DNA of 64,000 nt, taken from NCBI GenBank assembly GCA_963732925.1, contig CAVTBJ010000005.1:62001-126000 (forward strand), in the 5' to 3' direction. A program made the translations under genes and the position numbers. Under the pieces are notes generated by a model. It did no database searches. It saw only the letters and a program-made list of their open reading frames with translations, and was not told the DNA's origin. This DNA comes from DASZRZ01 sp963732925. GTDB taxonomy: Bacteria; Acidobacteriota; Terriglobia; Terriglobales; Acidobacteriaceae. Positions 53,845 through 63,724 of the stretch are shown here, in pieces (the first letter of the stretch is position 1; each line of letters starts with the position of its first letter).

Positions 53845-55896
53845 ATGGAGGCTATCATGAAGTCAGTTCAACGGGGACGCAGAGGAAGATTTCTAGCTTG
53901 CCTCGGTATCGGTGTGGCGTTCGGTATATTTACGCTCGCGCTCTTTGGGCAGCAGGGCATGCATCTTACGGTCGGGCACGACGTGGATGGGCCTGCCGTG
54001 TGGCATCCGGAAGGGGCCGCAACCTGGCGCGTTCAAAACGGCGAAGTTACCGGGACAGTCAAGGGTGACGGCGGATGGCTGGTCAGCAACCTGGGATACC
54101 AGGATGTTGGCGTAAAGTTCGCATTTCGTTGCACCGGCGAATGCCAGACCGGACTCCTGCTTGGCATGGAGAAGGACGGCAATAACACCAAGGGGCTTTA
54201 CATCTCGCTCGATCAAGACGATCTGAGCGCCTACCAGCTGACGCTGAATGCTCAAGGGCAGGAAGTCGCCCGCACGAAGTATGAGTCCGAGGGCAGGGGC
54301 AGGGGTGGTCGAGGACGTGGAGGCCAAGGTCCTGAGTATGCTCCCACTCAGATCGGGCAACCGATGGCCAGGCCGCTGCCTACAGCCAGCGTTCAACCCA
54401 ACGACTGGAACCCCGTTGAAATTCGGCTTTACACGCCCGTGGATGGGGACAGCGACGCGCTCAACGTGATAGTGAATGGCATCGACGTCGTCACCGGCTA
54501 TCCGGCCGCAAAGATTGGCGAAGAGATGTTGCATCAGCCAGACCGGATAGCGCTTCGTCCGGAACATGGACGCTTCGGACCGCTGGCGCTTCGCGTGGCT
54601 GGCAGCCCTGGAACTCAAGTTGCATTCAAGGACATCTCTCTTCGCAGCTACACGAAAGTTACCCCCACGGTCAACAAGGTCGGGGACCGCTTCCGCGAAC
54701 AGGTTGTGACTCCTTACTTCACCGGCGACGGTTCGTGCGTCGCCGACTTCAACCATGACGGTCATCTGGACATCGCGGCGGGTATGGTGGTCTGGCTCGG
54801 TCCCGACTTCAAGGAAGGACGCGAGATCGACACGACGTCTCCGAGGCGGGTCACGGATTACGGCGGGACTCTTTCCTGCGAAGCAGCCGACTGGACCGGC
54901 CATGGGTGGCCTGACCTGGTAGTGAGTGCGTTCCCGGGAACCTCCCCAGTTTATCTGTACGTTAACCCTGAAAACCAGCTTCGCCGCTGGAAGCGATACA
55001 AAATTATCGACACCAAGGCCGAGATTATCGCCATGGCTGACATCGACGGCGACGGCAAGCCGGAGTTTATCTTCGGAGGTGTGGGCCACGATTCCGCGGT
55101 GAAGTATGCCAAGCCAGATCCATCCGATCCGACCAAGCCGTGGATCGTAACTGATCTCACGGAAAAAGGGAACTGGGGTCCGCATGGCCTTGGAGTTGGT
55201 GACGTTAACGGCGACGGACGGCTCGACGTTCTGCGCGGCTGGGGCTGGTGGGAACAACCCGCAAACCCCAAAGATGTACCCTGGAAATTCCATCCGGCCC
55301 CCTTCGGCAGGCTTGCCCAGGGAGGCTATGGCGGCGCCCAGATGTTTGTCTACGACGTTAACGGCGACGGCCTGAACGACGTGGTTACCAGTCTCTGGGC
55401 CCACGGTTGGGGGCTGGCGTGGTTTGAACAGAAACGCGACAAACAGGGCGATATCTCGTGGGTGGAGCACATGATCATGGATCGCGATCCCGCGAAGAGC
55501 CACGGCGTGGCCTTCTCCGAATTGCACGGTCTCACGCTGGCCGATGTCGACGGAGATGGCCTGAAGGACATTGTCACTGGCAAGCACCGGGATCACAACG
55601 TGGGTGGCTTCCACTATTCCTACTCGTGGCCCGCAGATGAGGATGCTCCCAACGTCTTGTACTGGTTCAAGCTGGTTCGCAACCCTAAGCTTCCGGGTGG
55701 AGCGGAATTTATCCCGCACATGATCAATAACGACTCGGGTGTGGGACGGCAACCACTCGTCGTTGATCTGAACAAAGATGGCGTGATGGACATTGTCAAC
55801 AGCGGACGCTTCGGAACCGATATTTTCTGGGGTAAGAAGGGCGCCACGACAGAGAAGACTGGCGAGAAGAGCACGGCGGGTGCTTCCGCGCCTTGA
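53845..55896 (+). CDS. Exported DUF1080-like domain plus FG-GAP/VCBS repeat protein
   Basis: 683 residues; GGAAAAGG precedes the ATG. After a signal/TM segment (about 14-36), residues 45-275 form a concanavalin-like domain of the DUF1080 (3-keto-disaccharide hydrolase) type (GGWLVSNLGYQDVGVKFAFR; PNDWNPVEIRLY). It is interrupted by an RG-rich loop (GRGRGGRGRGG, about 152-162). Residues about 290-660 hold at least six FG-GAP-type calcium loops: DFNHDGHLD, DIDGDGKPE, DVNGDGRLD, DVNGDGLND, DVDGDGLKD and DLNKDGVMD. The latter should fold as a beta-propeller. A carbohydrate-binding or -cleaving extracellular role is likely; substrate unknown. Confidence 0.83.
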   Translation: MEAIMKSVQRGRRGRFLACLGIGVAFGIFTLALFGQQGMHLTVGHDVDGPAVWHPEGAATWRVQNGEVTGTVKGDGGWLVSNLGYQDVGVKFAFRCTGECQTGLLLGMEKDGNNTKGLYISLDQDDLSAYQLTLNAQGQEVARTKYESEGRGRGGRGRGGQGPEYAPTQIGQPMARPLPTASVQPNDWNPVEIRLYTPVDGDSDALNVIVNGIDVVTGYPAAKIGEEMLHQPDRIALRPEHGRFGPLALRVAGSPGTQVAFKDISLRSYTKVTPTVNKVGDRFREQVVTPYFTGDGSCVADFNHDGHLDIAAGMVVWLGPDFKEGREIDTTSPRRVTDYGGTLSCEAADWTGHGWPDLVVSAFPGTSPVYLYVNPENQLRRWKRYKIIDTKAEIIAMADIDGDGKPEFIFGGVGHDSAVKYAKPDPSDPTKPWIVTDLTEKGNWGPHGLGVGDVNGDGRLDVLRGWGWWEQPANPKDVPWKFHPAPFGRLAQGGYGGAQMFVYDVNGDGLNDVVTSLWAHGWGLAWFEQKRDKQGDISWVEHMIMDRDPAKSHGVAFSELHGLTLADVDGDGLKDIVTGKHRDHNVGGFHYSYSWPADEDAPNVLYWFKLVRNPKLPGGAEFIPHMINNDSGVGRQPLVVDLNKDGVMDIVNSGRFGTDIFWGKKGATTEKTGEKSTAGASAP

Positions 55897-55918
55897 CCCT
55901 TCCTCGCCTGTTTTGATC

Positions 55919-55945
55919 AAGCCCGGTCATAGACCGGGCTTTTTT
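55919..55945 (+). terminator. Intrinsic terminator after the DUF1080/FG-GAP gene
   Basis: A stem of eight base pairs (GCCCGGTC/GACCGGGC) extended by two A-T pairs, with a three-base loop and six T residues, starts 22 bases after the stop codon. A classic Rho-independent terminator. Confidence 0.9.
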
Positions 55946-56088
55946 CATGAACCCGATGAGAATGACTCTTGGCGATCGGTTGCTGGCCGAATGCCGCTCC
56001 GCAAGAACGATGGACGATAATGGAGACAGGGCGTCCTGTTGCAGGGGCCCAGCGGCAGCGCCGCATCCAGCGCTGGAAGGGGGAAGCT

Positions 56089-56634
56089 ATGCCGATCCAG
56101 ATCGGCGCACAAACTCACAGTTTTTCCGAACCTACTAAGCTCCTCTCTGATTGCCACCGGCGGATTGAAATGTTCTTGAAGGTACTGCAAGCGGCGGCGG
56201 AGCATTGTGAGCGTCCGCTTACTCAAGATGAGCGAACGTCGATCGCTACCGCTTTGCGCTACTTTCGCGAGGCTGCGCCGAAGCATACGGCGGACGAAGA
56301 GGAGTCGCTGTTCCCTCGATTGCGGCAGATGGATCATGCTGAGATGCAATTTGAGCTGGGCCGCCTGAAAACGCTTGAGGAAGACCATCGGCGCGCCGCG
56401 CCGCTGCACGCCAGGGTCGAGAAGCTGGGCCACCACTACCTGGAGATCGGTCCCTTGCCTGCCTCGCAGGCCGAGGAACTTCGGGCCTCGCTGGCAACGC
56501 TGACGGCGATGTACCGCCAGCACATCGATGTGGAGGACAGCGTTGTCTTTCCACTGGCATCGCAGCTCCTGTCCCCCGAACAGAAGAAGTCCGTGGGGCA
56601 GGAAATGGCGGCCCGAAGAGGTCAGCACGAGTAA
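56089..56634 (+). CDS. Hemerythrin HHE-domain protein
   Basis: 181 residues from the ATG at 56089, which has GGAAGGGGGAAG upstream. A four-helix hemerythrin-like bundle is supported by iron ligands in order: DCHRRIE (about 22-28), APKHTADEEESLFPRL (about 62-77), LEEDHRRA (about 95) and YRQHIDVEDSVVFPLA (about 145-160). Members bind O2, NO or sense iron and redox state. No signalling domain is attached, so it acts alone. Transcribed towards the convergent PQQ dehydrogenase. Confidence 0.88.
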   Translation: MPIQIGAQTHSFSEPTKLLSDCHRRIEMFLKVLQAAAEHCERPLTQDERTSIATALRYFREAAPKHTADEEESLFPRLRQMDHAEMQFELGRLKTLEEDHRRAAPLHARVEKLGHHYLEIGPLPASQAEELRASLATLTAMYRQHIDVEDSVVFPLASQLLSPEQKKSVGQEMAARRGQHE

Positions 56635-56732
56635 GCGCCAGCCCAGCGTCTACCAGGCAGCGATTGCTGATCGTCGATTGCCATGATCCGGCCACATCAT
56701 CTGCGGCACGAACGGATGCCGAGGTCCGGGAC

Positions 56733-59017
56733 TCACTGGGAAGAAAGGGTTTGCGGCAGGGCAAAAACGTAATAGCCCTGGGCCTGCGGGTCGCCTTTCT
56801 CCCATGCGATGGAATCCGCGTAGATGTTGTCGAACACGCGGCCGGTTCGTGCGGTAAAGGCAAGGTATTCGCGTCCATTCAACTCAAAAACGGCGGGAAT
56901 TCCCTCCGGACCCGACGGGAGCTTCTGTTCCCAAAGCACCTTTCCTGTATCTTTGTCGTAGGCGCGCAGCATGCGCTCTGACCATGAGCCGACAAAAATC
57001 AGCCCGCCGGCGGTGACCACGAGTCCGTTGCGCGTCGGGTGATAGCTGCCGGTATTCGTGATTCCCAGGGCCGCAAGCGAAGTGACGCTGCCCAACGGAA
57101 CCTGCCATTTGATCTCGCCAGTGTTCAGGTCGTAGGCAGTGATTTGCGACCATGGAGGACCGATAGCTGGCAGCCCATTTTCCGCGTCCAGGGTGCCGTA
57201 GGGCGAGAAGAACCGCTGGTGGCCGGTTTGAGTGTTGGCGCTGCTGTTTTCCCGTCTCTGGGCCGACTCCGGCAGAGCGCCCGCAGCCGGGTCATTCAAG
57301 TAAGCCATGATGTCGTTAACTTCTTCCGGCGTCATGGTGAATGCCGGCATTTGCCCGTTGCCATTGGCCAGCAGATCGCGGAACTTCTGCTCCCCCAGTT
57401 CCTTGGGGGGAACGGTACCGGTGCGATTCTCGCCGTGGCAGGTGATGCAGGTCTGCATGTAGAGTTGGTGTCCATGCTGCGCGGGAGTGCCCCCCTCGAT
57501 CAAGTTCACCCGCGGACTGTTGGAAAGGATGTGCATTGTGGGGGCATCAATCGAACGCACGTAGAGCCAGCCCGTGGTCGGATCGGCGGCGGCCCCGCCC
57601 CAGTTGCATCCTCCCAGCTCGCCCGGCATGTCGATGGTGTTGTGCATGGCGGGAGGAGTGAAGAGGCCATCATTGCGCGCGTGCTCCAGGATGTCGCGCA
57701 GCCGTTCCTTGTCCTTCGGATCGATGTAGGGATTGATGTCCTTAGCGGTGAAGCTCTGTCGCGCAAACGGCGGAGGATAGGTGGGGAACGGCTGCGTGGG
57801 CCGACGTTTTCTCGCCGGGGGCATCGGTTTGCGGAACGGGCCGCTCTTCGATCGGCCACAGCGGCTTTCCGGTCACGCGGTCGAAGACGTACAGGAAGCC
57901 AAACTTGGTGGGCTCGGCGACCACGTCCTCCATCTTTCCATTGTGGCGCACCGTGAGCAGCTTGGGCGCCGTGGTCAAGTCGTAGTCCCAGAGATCGTGG
58001 TGCACAGCCTGAAAGTACCAAAGACGCTTGCCGGTGCGCGCGTCCAATGCGATCAGACAATCGGCAAACAGGTCATTGCCGATGCGCTCGCCTCCATAGA
58101 AGTCATACGCCGCAGAGCCGGTGGGCAGGTAGACGATGCCGCGCTTTTCGTCGACCGAGATTTCTCCCCAGGTATTGGCAGCTCCGACCGCGCCGACGTT
58201 CTTGTAGGCGTCCTTGGGCCAGGTGTCATAACCGAACTCGCCGGGGCGAGGGATGGTATGGAAGGTCCAGACTAGTTTTCCTGTGCGCACATCGAAAGCG
58301 CGCAGGTCGCCCAGGGTGGCGTTGTAGCCTTCGCCCGTGCCGGAACCGAGAATGATCGAGGTTTTCGAAAACCCGTCCCGGCGTCCCGCTGGGCCCCCCC
58401 AGCGGGCGGAAGTCGCCTTCCCGCATATTGACCATGCCATTGTCCCCGAAGGACAGAATGGTTTTGCCGGTGCGGGCATCAATCGCCTGCAGATTTCCCC
58501 TGGCGCCGAACAACAACCTGCGATCGCTGCCGTCTTTGCTTTGCCAGTAGTTAATACCGCGGCTGGTGGGAGTTCCCTCCACGGGATGCGACCAGATTTC
58601 CTTGCCCGTGCCCGCATCCAGGGCAACGATGGCATTGTCTTTCCCCAGCACGTACATGGTGCCCCCGACGATCAGAGGACTGAAGCCGAAACGCTCGCTG
58701 GGGCCGGGCACAGGATAAAACCACACCTGCTTGAGCTGGCTGACGTTGCTTTTGTTGACCTGGTCGAGCGCGGAATACTGCATCGAGTCCACGCTGCCGC
58801 CGTAATGGCTCCAGGTGGTGTATGACGGTTGCGCCGCCGGAGTGGGGGATTGTCCCCATAGCGCCAGAAAGCCCGCCAGTCCAATTCCCGCCAGAAACAC
58901 AAACTTGCGCGAGAAGAAATTCAGGCGCCGGATGCCAGATACGCGTCCTGGCTTCTCCGGGGCCTGATACTGCTTCCGATCCTGTTCGGGTTGCGTCGTT
59001 GCTTCGTCCTTCTGCAT
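56733..59017 (-). pseudogene. PQQ dehydrogenase with internal cytochrome c domain (quinoprotein glucose dehydrogenase-like), two frameshifts
   Basis: About 760 codons. It starts at 59017 (AAGGG upstream) with a TM anchor near residues 38-55 and propeller blades (TTWSHYGGSVDSMQYSAL). The catalytic region FQAVHHDLWDYDLTTAP resembles membrane glucose dehydrogenase. A cytochrome c motif CITCH is encoded at about 57436-57450, inserted before the last blades, which end in GPEGIPAVFELNGREYLAF. One extra base near 58352 (after FENL) and one near 57802 (after GEKTS) break the frame; both restore cleanly. It is either an assembly error or a recently inactivated gene. Electrons would go from PQQ to the fused heme. 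Confidence 0.82.
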
Positions 59018-59078
59018 CGGCCCTTTGCCCCTGTTCTACCGCGGATGACCGCTTCTGCCTCTACTTCCGTTCAGGTTG

Positions 59079-60920
59079 CTACTTCGCCGTCGCCAGCTTT
59101 GCGCTGGGCGTCGTATCCGCATCCAGATCCCCAAGCATGAACTGAATCCCCGCCAGCAAATGCTTAGCCATGAGGGGCTTGGTATACAGGTCCGGCGTGT
59201 GTCCCAGGGGAGTGACAAAGATGCGCCCTTTGCCGTAGCTGCGAATCCAGCTCAGTGCATAGTCCCCGTCGCTGCGCGTGCATTTGTCACACATGCGGCC
59301 GCTGGTCGCGGTGTCCGAATTCTTCACGTCAATGCTCAGTAGCACATGCAGCCTCTCGCGCGAATATGGCGACGACATCGGGAAGTGGTAGAACTCGTCG
59401 CGCATCTCGATATCCTTGCCGCCGAACATCGCGGTCAAAGGACTATCGGGGTCGTCCACCTTGATCATTTGTGTCTCCACGTGGTGCTCGCCCGACCAGC
59501 CGCCCATCATCTGGGCGAACTCGGGCCAGTTCAGGGCGGCATAGGTGACGCCATGATTGCCGCCGAAGCCTCCACCTTCCCGCACGTAGCGAAGAATTCC
59601 AGCGCGCACTTCGGGATCGTTGAAGACGAGTCCGGCGATGCTGTTGAGAAACACTGCGTCATACTGCTTGATCTGGGGATACTTGAGGTTATTCAGATCG
59701 TTGCTGAACACCGGCTCGAAGGCTCCCGTGTACTTCGACATGAGCTCCAGCATGTAGTTCATGTGCTTCATGGTGTCGTGGACATAGTCGCTCAGGTCCA
59801 TCACCAAAAGCTTGCGTGGCTTTTTCGGCCTCACGATGGGCTGGCGCGGGATAGCGGCATCAATTTGCGCCTTCATATCGGCGCTCAGGCCATCGGGGCT
59901 GTGAATGGCTCCCCTGGGAGAGTCGGAAATCTGGCGAACGCGTGCCGCCATGGCAGGGAGCATGGCATCTTCAAAGCCGGAAACGGAGCTCTGCAGATTG
60001 GCGAAAGCATCTGCCGTGCCGGTTGCACCCACCATCAGATAGAGGGGCTTGACGCCGAGCTGGTAGGCCTGCAGGAAGAAGTTGGGCAGGTCCCCCGCGC
60101 CGTTCCCGAGCGGAACCGCGCTGCCGCCGGCTCCCAGGGCGGTATGGTCGTGCAACGTCACGACCATGAGCCTGTCTTTCACCAGATTGAGGCCATCCAC
60201 GGGCTTGATTCCCTGCTCCATCCAGCGGCCAAGGTCAGCGCTGATGCCAATGCGATTGCTGCGGCCCTGCAGGGCCGACATCACCGAAGGGCTGTCGCCG
60301 TCGACCGCCACGTTGATTCCAAACTCCTGCGCGAGCTGATCCATGGCGGCAAGCGTGGCGGAGTTGGGCAGAGGGCAGACTATGGTCTCGACGCCCAGGT
60401 CCTTGGCAAGCTGGAAGAGCTTACGGCGGGAGGCGTCGTCGGAAGGCGCGGCGCTGACGTGGTACACCTGCATGTGCATGCTGTAATCGCGCAGCAGGTT
60501 GTTGATTGCCTCGCGCTCGCCGGGAAAAAGATCGGAGTTGAGTTTCTTGGGAGTCGAAAAGCTCACCGTTTCCGTGTCGTAACCCTCGACGCTTGCCACA
60601 ACGAGCGCATCGGCCTTGGCGACGGCGTCCTCGAAGGTGAGGTCGGGGAAGGCGTTGCCGGGGACGCCCACGACCCAGTCAAACCAGAAGTCTTTCTTGG
60701 CGGCGGCGAGTTGGATTTTAGTCAGCTCGGCACCCACCGGGCGCGTTGACTTCCAGCCTGCCGGGGGCTCCGGACGCTCGCGGCGCTGTGGCGCGGCAGC
60801 CGTGGGGGCGCTGTTCGACCCGGTCAAGCCGTTCCGTACCTGGGAGAGGGCTGCCCGAGGGCTGGCGACAATAGCGAAAACAAAAATAGCAATAAGAGCG
60901 AGAAGCGATTTTTTCATCAT
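59079..60920 (-). CDS. Exported fusion: TIM-barrel (sugar isomerase-like) domain plus ThuA-like domain
   Basis: 613 residues with a signal peptide (about 1-27). Residues about 75-330 look like a xylose-isomerase/sugar-phosphate-isomerase TIM barrel (LAAAKKDFWFDWVVGVPGN, VYHVSAAPSDDASRRKLFQL, LMVVTLHDHTALG, PLYLMVGATGTADAF). Residues about 365-600 form a ThuA-like glutamine-amidotransferase-fold domain (KLLVMDLSDYVHDTMKHMNY, YDAVFLNSIAGLVF, REGGGFGGNHGVTYAALNWP, YGKGRIFVTPLGHTPD). ThuA domains occur in trehalose and other sugar-oxidation loci. A periplasmic sugar-modifying role is likely. The neighbouring genes fit keto-sugar metabolism. Confidence 0.8.
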   Translation of the reverse strand: MMKKSLLALIAIFVFAIVASPRAALSQVRNGLTGSNSAPTAAAPQRRERPEPPAGWKSTRPVGAELTKIQLAAAKKDFWFDWVVGVPGNAFPDLTFEDAVAKADALVVASVEGYDTETVSFSTPKKLNSDLFPGEREAINNLLRDYSMHMQVYHVSAAPSDDASRRKLFQLAKDLGVETIVCPLPNSATLAAMDQLAQEFGINVAVDGDSPSVMSALQGRSNRIGISADLGRWMEQGIKPVDGLNLVKDRLMVVTLHDHTALGAGGSAVPLGNGAGDLPNFFLQAYQLGVKPLYLMVGATGTADAFANLQSSVSGFEDAMLPAMAARVRQISDSPRGAIHSPDGLSADMKAQIDAAIPRQPIVRPKKPRKLLVMDLSDYVHDTMKHMNYMLELMSKYTGAFEPVFSNDLNNLKYPQIKQYDAVFLNSIAGLVFNDPEVRAGILRYVREGGGFGGNHGVTYAALNWPEFAQMMGGWSGEHHVETQMIKVDDPDSPLTAMFGGKDIEMRDEFYHFPMSSPYSRERLHVLLSIDVKNSDTATSGRMCDKCTRSDGDYALSWIRSYGKGRIFVTPLGHTPDLYTKPLMAKHLLAGIQFMLGDLDADTTPSAKLATAK

Positions 60921-61511
60921 GGATGCCTTCTAGCTTGTTCGGACCTTTTTGTTGACAACTCTTCCCAGCTTACCAGTGCAAATTCAGAACTCGCGACGGA
61001 GCAATCCCCCTGAACAGGGCCGATCCGATCCACTTCACGGAGACCGGCCGATTCGGCCCGCTTGCGATCAACTTAGGGACCACGTTGGAAAATCGTGTTG
61101 CCGGCAGGGAATTCAACGCAAGAACATGCTGCAGGATGCGCCGCGTGGCACTCACTTGGCCGGCATGCTCCGCCATATTCACTCTGTCGTGGGCCGGGAG
61201 CCAGTTCTAGCTGAATCGGGGACACCGAATCCTTTCAACAGAATTTTCCCAACTTTCCGGGAGCGCGAATGCGGCTCAGGAAACCGGCACGCCCGTAGAA
61301 GACTTCCAGCTGCGCACGGAGAGAGCTGCGTATCCTGAGGGTGCGCCAGTAAGGCCTCTGTAGCCTAGCGGATGCACGGTAGTACAGGAGGAAGTATCAA
61401 GTCAAGAATGAAATCGATTCTCGTTTATTGCCGCCCCGCAACTGCCGCAGAAACCGCGCCGGACGCATCCGACCGACGCCAGCGGATGATGCCCGACCGG
61501 ATCGCGTCGGC
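60921..61511. other. Intergenic region, no confirmed gene
   Basis: About 590 bases. A short frame near 61270-61370 reads like a secreted N-terminus (ANAAQETGTPVEDFQLRTE), but it has no start and stops soon. I see no other feature. Confidence 0.3.
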
Positions 61512-62615
61512 TCAGCGAGGCGTTAGTACAACATTGTTTCCGTCGAGATGGACGTCTTTGACGCCCGAAAAGCCCTGAGGAATTTCCTTCAGGAAGACGG
61601 TGAACTCAGTCTTGAGACGCTCTCGACCACCAATCCAGCGGTAGCTTGGGGTATCGAACAGCGAGACCCGCTCCACGCTCTTACGCAAGCCTTCGTCGAA
61701 CGGCGAGCTTCCAAACTCGATGCCGCGCGCAATGGCGCCACCGCGATTGTTCTGCCAATCCGCGATCCAGGGGAAGCCCTGGCTGGGGAACACGTATCCG
61801 ATCAGCACGCGATCGTCGGGATTATAGAGAGCAAAGAACTGTTCGCTGCGCGCCGGATCCATGCGGAATGCAGTGTAGCTCTCTGTGCCGGGCATGGATT
61901 GAAAGACACGTAGATCGGCCGCCCCTCCGGTGGAGGTGGTTCCGTGCGGCCAATCCGCGGGGGAGCCCGGCTGCAGGGATTGAGGGGGGCGGCGTCCCGA
62001 ACCAACCAGACCGCGGGTGGCCGACATATCGAGCACGGTCTTGCCGGGCTCGGCAAAGGGCGGACCAAACGTGGCGTGCTCCATCCAGTTGATGGGCCTG
62101 TCGAAGGGCGCGAGGTTCTCGACCCATTCCTGCACATGAAGCAGCTTGGCGTTCTGCGGAAGCGTGAGGGCGCGCTCGACATGGAAGAGAGTCTTAGGGA
62201 GATCCGCGGAGAGCCATAGCGTCAATCCCTGGCTGTTGATCTCTTCCCTTTCCTTCTTCCAGACGACGTTTTTGGCTTCCCCATGTCCCTGCAGGCCTGC
62301 GCGGCGCTCATCCGGAGAAGGCGGACCGTAGCTGGGGAGACAGAGAATTTGTCCCATGTATTGGTCGGGCTGGGGGTTCGGCGGCACCAGCATGGGATTC
62401 AGACTTTGCTTGGGATCGTCCGAAATCAGCCGAATCTCAGAAATATCGCCGCCATCTTGGAGCACGGTGACTTGCATCAGGCCGTTGGAGAGGACCCAGG
62501 CGGGACGCCCGTGAAATGCCGCTTCCGGAATGGAGTTCGCCTGCGCCTGGAGGTCGCCGCCGAATGGCAGGATGACAGCGGCGAAAATCAGAAGCCAAAA
62601 CAAGAACCGATTCAT
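61512..62615 (-). CDS. Exported aldose-1-epimerase-like (mutarotase-fold) protein
   Basis: 367 residues from the ATG at 62615 with a signal peptide (about 1-25). The beta-sandwich layout (WVLSNGLMQVTVLQDGGDIS; GLTLWLSADLPKTLFHVERAL; PINWMEHATFGPPF; MQ and ES strands) suits galactose-mutarotase-like proteins. The His in WMEHATFGPPF could be the conserved ligand or catalytic residue. I do not see all the classic epimerase motifs, so enzymatic activity is uncertain. It starts about 75 bases downstream of the cyclase stop, so the two are probably co-transcribed. Confidence 0.6.
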   Translation of the reverse strand: MNRFLFWLLIFAAVILPFGGDLQAQANSIPEAAFHGRPAWVLSNGLMQVTVLQDGGDISEIRLISDDPKQSLNPMLVPPNPQPDQYMGQILCLPSYGPPSPDERRAGLQGHGEAKNVVWKKEREEINSQGLTLWLSADLPKTLFHVERALTLPQNAKLLHVQEWVENLAPFDRPINWMEHATFGPPFAEPGKTVLDMSATRGLVGSGRRPPQSLQPGSPADWPHGTTSTGGAADLRVFQSMPGTESYTAFRMDPARSEQFFALYNPDDRVLIGYVFPSQGFPWIADWQNNRGGAIARGIEFGSSPFDEGLRKSVERVSLFDTPSYRWIGGRERLKTEFTVFLKEIPQGFSGVKDVHLDGNNVVLTPR

Positions 62616-62691
62616 GATCCAATCAGTGCGAACCGCAACCACGCCTGGCAAACAGCTTTGGCGGCTTGCCGGACCGCCCGGCATCCCATCA

Positions 62692-63411
62692 CTACTCGTC
62701 GAAAATGGCAACCGCGCGAACCGGCGCGCCGGTCGTATTCACCCACTTCACCGGGAAGAGGCTCACTGTGAAACCAAAAGGCGGCAACTGATCCAGGTTC
62801 GTGAGGTTTTCCAGGTGGTAGTACTCCCGCCTCAACATCACGCGATGGGCTTCCCAAAATTGCTGGCGTTCGAACATTGCCCAAACCGGGGGATCAAAGG
62901 TAGGAGCATCGATGCCCATCATCTTTACGCCCTGATCCAGCAGCCATTCCACGGCTTCGCCGCTGGCCCCGACGTGATCGCGTAGATAGCGCTCTTCCTC
63001 CTGGATCTTGCCCGCACCCGTATGAACCAGCACAATGTCGAGCGGTTTCAGCGTGTACTTGATTTTGCAGAGCGCCTTCTTCAGGTCGTCAACGGTAATT
63101 CCAGCCCCGAACGGCAGATGACGGAAATCCAGGCAGACTCCGTCGCCATAGCAATATTCCAGCGGGATTCCCTCCGGACCAGGGGCATCTTCGCGCATAT
63201 GGCGCATGGCGTCCATATGAGTGCCAATGTGGTCGCCAATGACCACCCGATAATGGGCGGTCAGCCAATCCACGCCGTATTCGGTCGCCCCGATTTGCTT
63301 GGCAAACTCCTGCCAGGACTCACACATCGTCAGTGAAGGAGGCACGACCCGGGGGAACGTTACCATACCGTTATGGACTGCCATACTGAGATCGACCAAT
63401 CTGCGACTCAC
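62692..63411 (-). CDS. Cyclase family protein (metal-dependent hydrolase, kynurenine-formamidase-like)
   Basis: 239 residues starting at a GTG that overlaps the stop of the small upstream gene (GTGA). The family metal motif is intact (GDHIGTHMDAMRH), with LVDLSMAVHNGM at the N-terminus, LKPLDIVLVHTG, and MMGIDAPTFDPP containing the conserved DxP region. Members hydrolyse amides or lactones such as N-formylkynurenine or isatin. Substrate unknown. It is translationally coupled to the small upstream gene and probably co-transcribed with the epimerase-like gene. Confidence 0.87.
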   Translation of the reverse strand: MSRRLVDLSMAVHNGMVTFPRVVPPSLTMCESWQEFAKQIGATEYGVDWLTAHYRVVIGDHIGTHMDAMRHMREDAPGPEGIPLEYCYGDGVCLDFRHLPFGAGITVDDLKKALCKIKYTLKPLDIVLVHTGAGKIQEEERYLRDHVGASGEAVEWLLDQGVKMMGIDAPTFDPPVWAMFERQQFWEAHRVMLRREYYHLENLTNLDQLPPFGFTVSLFPVKWVNTTGAPVRAVAIFDE

Positions 63412-63632
63412 GAGTGCGGGCCCCCTTGTTCGAGAAACAATTCGAAAATGCCGCTCATAGCAGCGTTCTGCTGCGTGGCCGGGACATCACAGTAAAACAT
63501 GCCTTTGTCGAAGGACAAAACCTCGGCAGATATCAACCTGAGAGCCAATCCGACTCGGGTCGTAGGATCGAACCGGACACATCTGGCAAGACAAGCGTAA
63601 TCGGGACCAAGCTTTTGTCTGCCCTCGAACAT
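63408..63632 (-). CDS. Small hypothetical protein coupled to the cyclase gene
   Basis: 74 residues from the ATG at 63632, with its stop inside the GTGA overlap with the cyclase gene. The upstream frame stays open for about 25 more codons and is also protein-like (IDYRISWDTQSGSELVLVV) but offers no ATG, GTG or TTG, so the true start is uncertain. The sequence has CARCVRFDP-like and beta-strand-like segments and no recognised family. Confidence 0.5.
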   Translation of the reverse strand: MFEGRQKLGPDYACLARCVRFDPTTRVGLALRLISAEVLSFDKGMFYCDVPATQQNAAMSGIFELFLEQGGPHS

Positions 63633-63680
63633 AACTACCAGGACAAGTTCGCTTCCACTCTGCGTGTCCCACGATATGCG

Positions 63681-63692
63681 ATAATCGATTAT
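63681..63692. promoter_or_regulatory. Perfect 12-base palindrome ATAATCGATTAT
   Basis: It lies upstream of the small gene and cyclase (minus strand) in an AT-rich stretch. It could be an operator overlapping a promoter; it also overlaps the possible upstream extension of the small gene. Sequence-only evidence. Confidence 0.35.
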
Positions 63693-63724
63693 TAATTGAA
63701 AAGTTTACCAGTTTTGGAATTCCT

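Noticed and set aside
53893..55920. 675-codon open frame on the minus strand
   Set aside because: It lies exactly antisense to the DUF1080/FG-GAP gene, which has domains, a signal peptide, a ribosome site and a terminator. The antisense frame has no family features.
59346..60749. 467-codon open frame on the plus strand
   Set aside because: Antisense to the TIM-barrel/ThuA gene; explained by high GC and codon bias.
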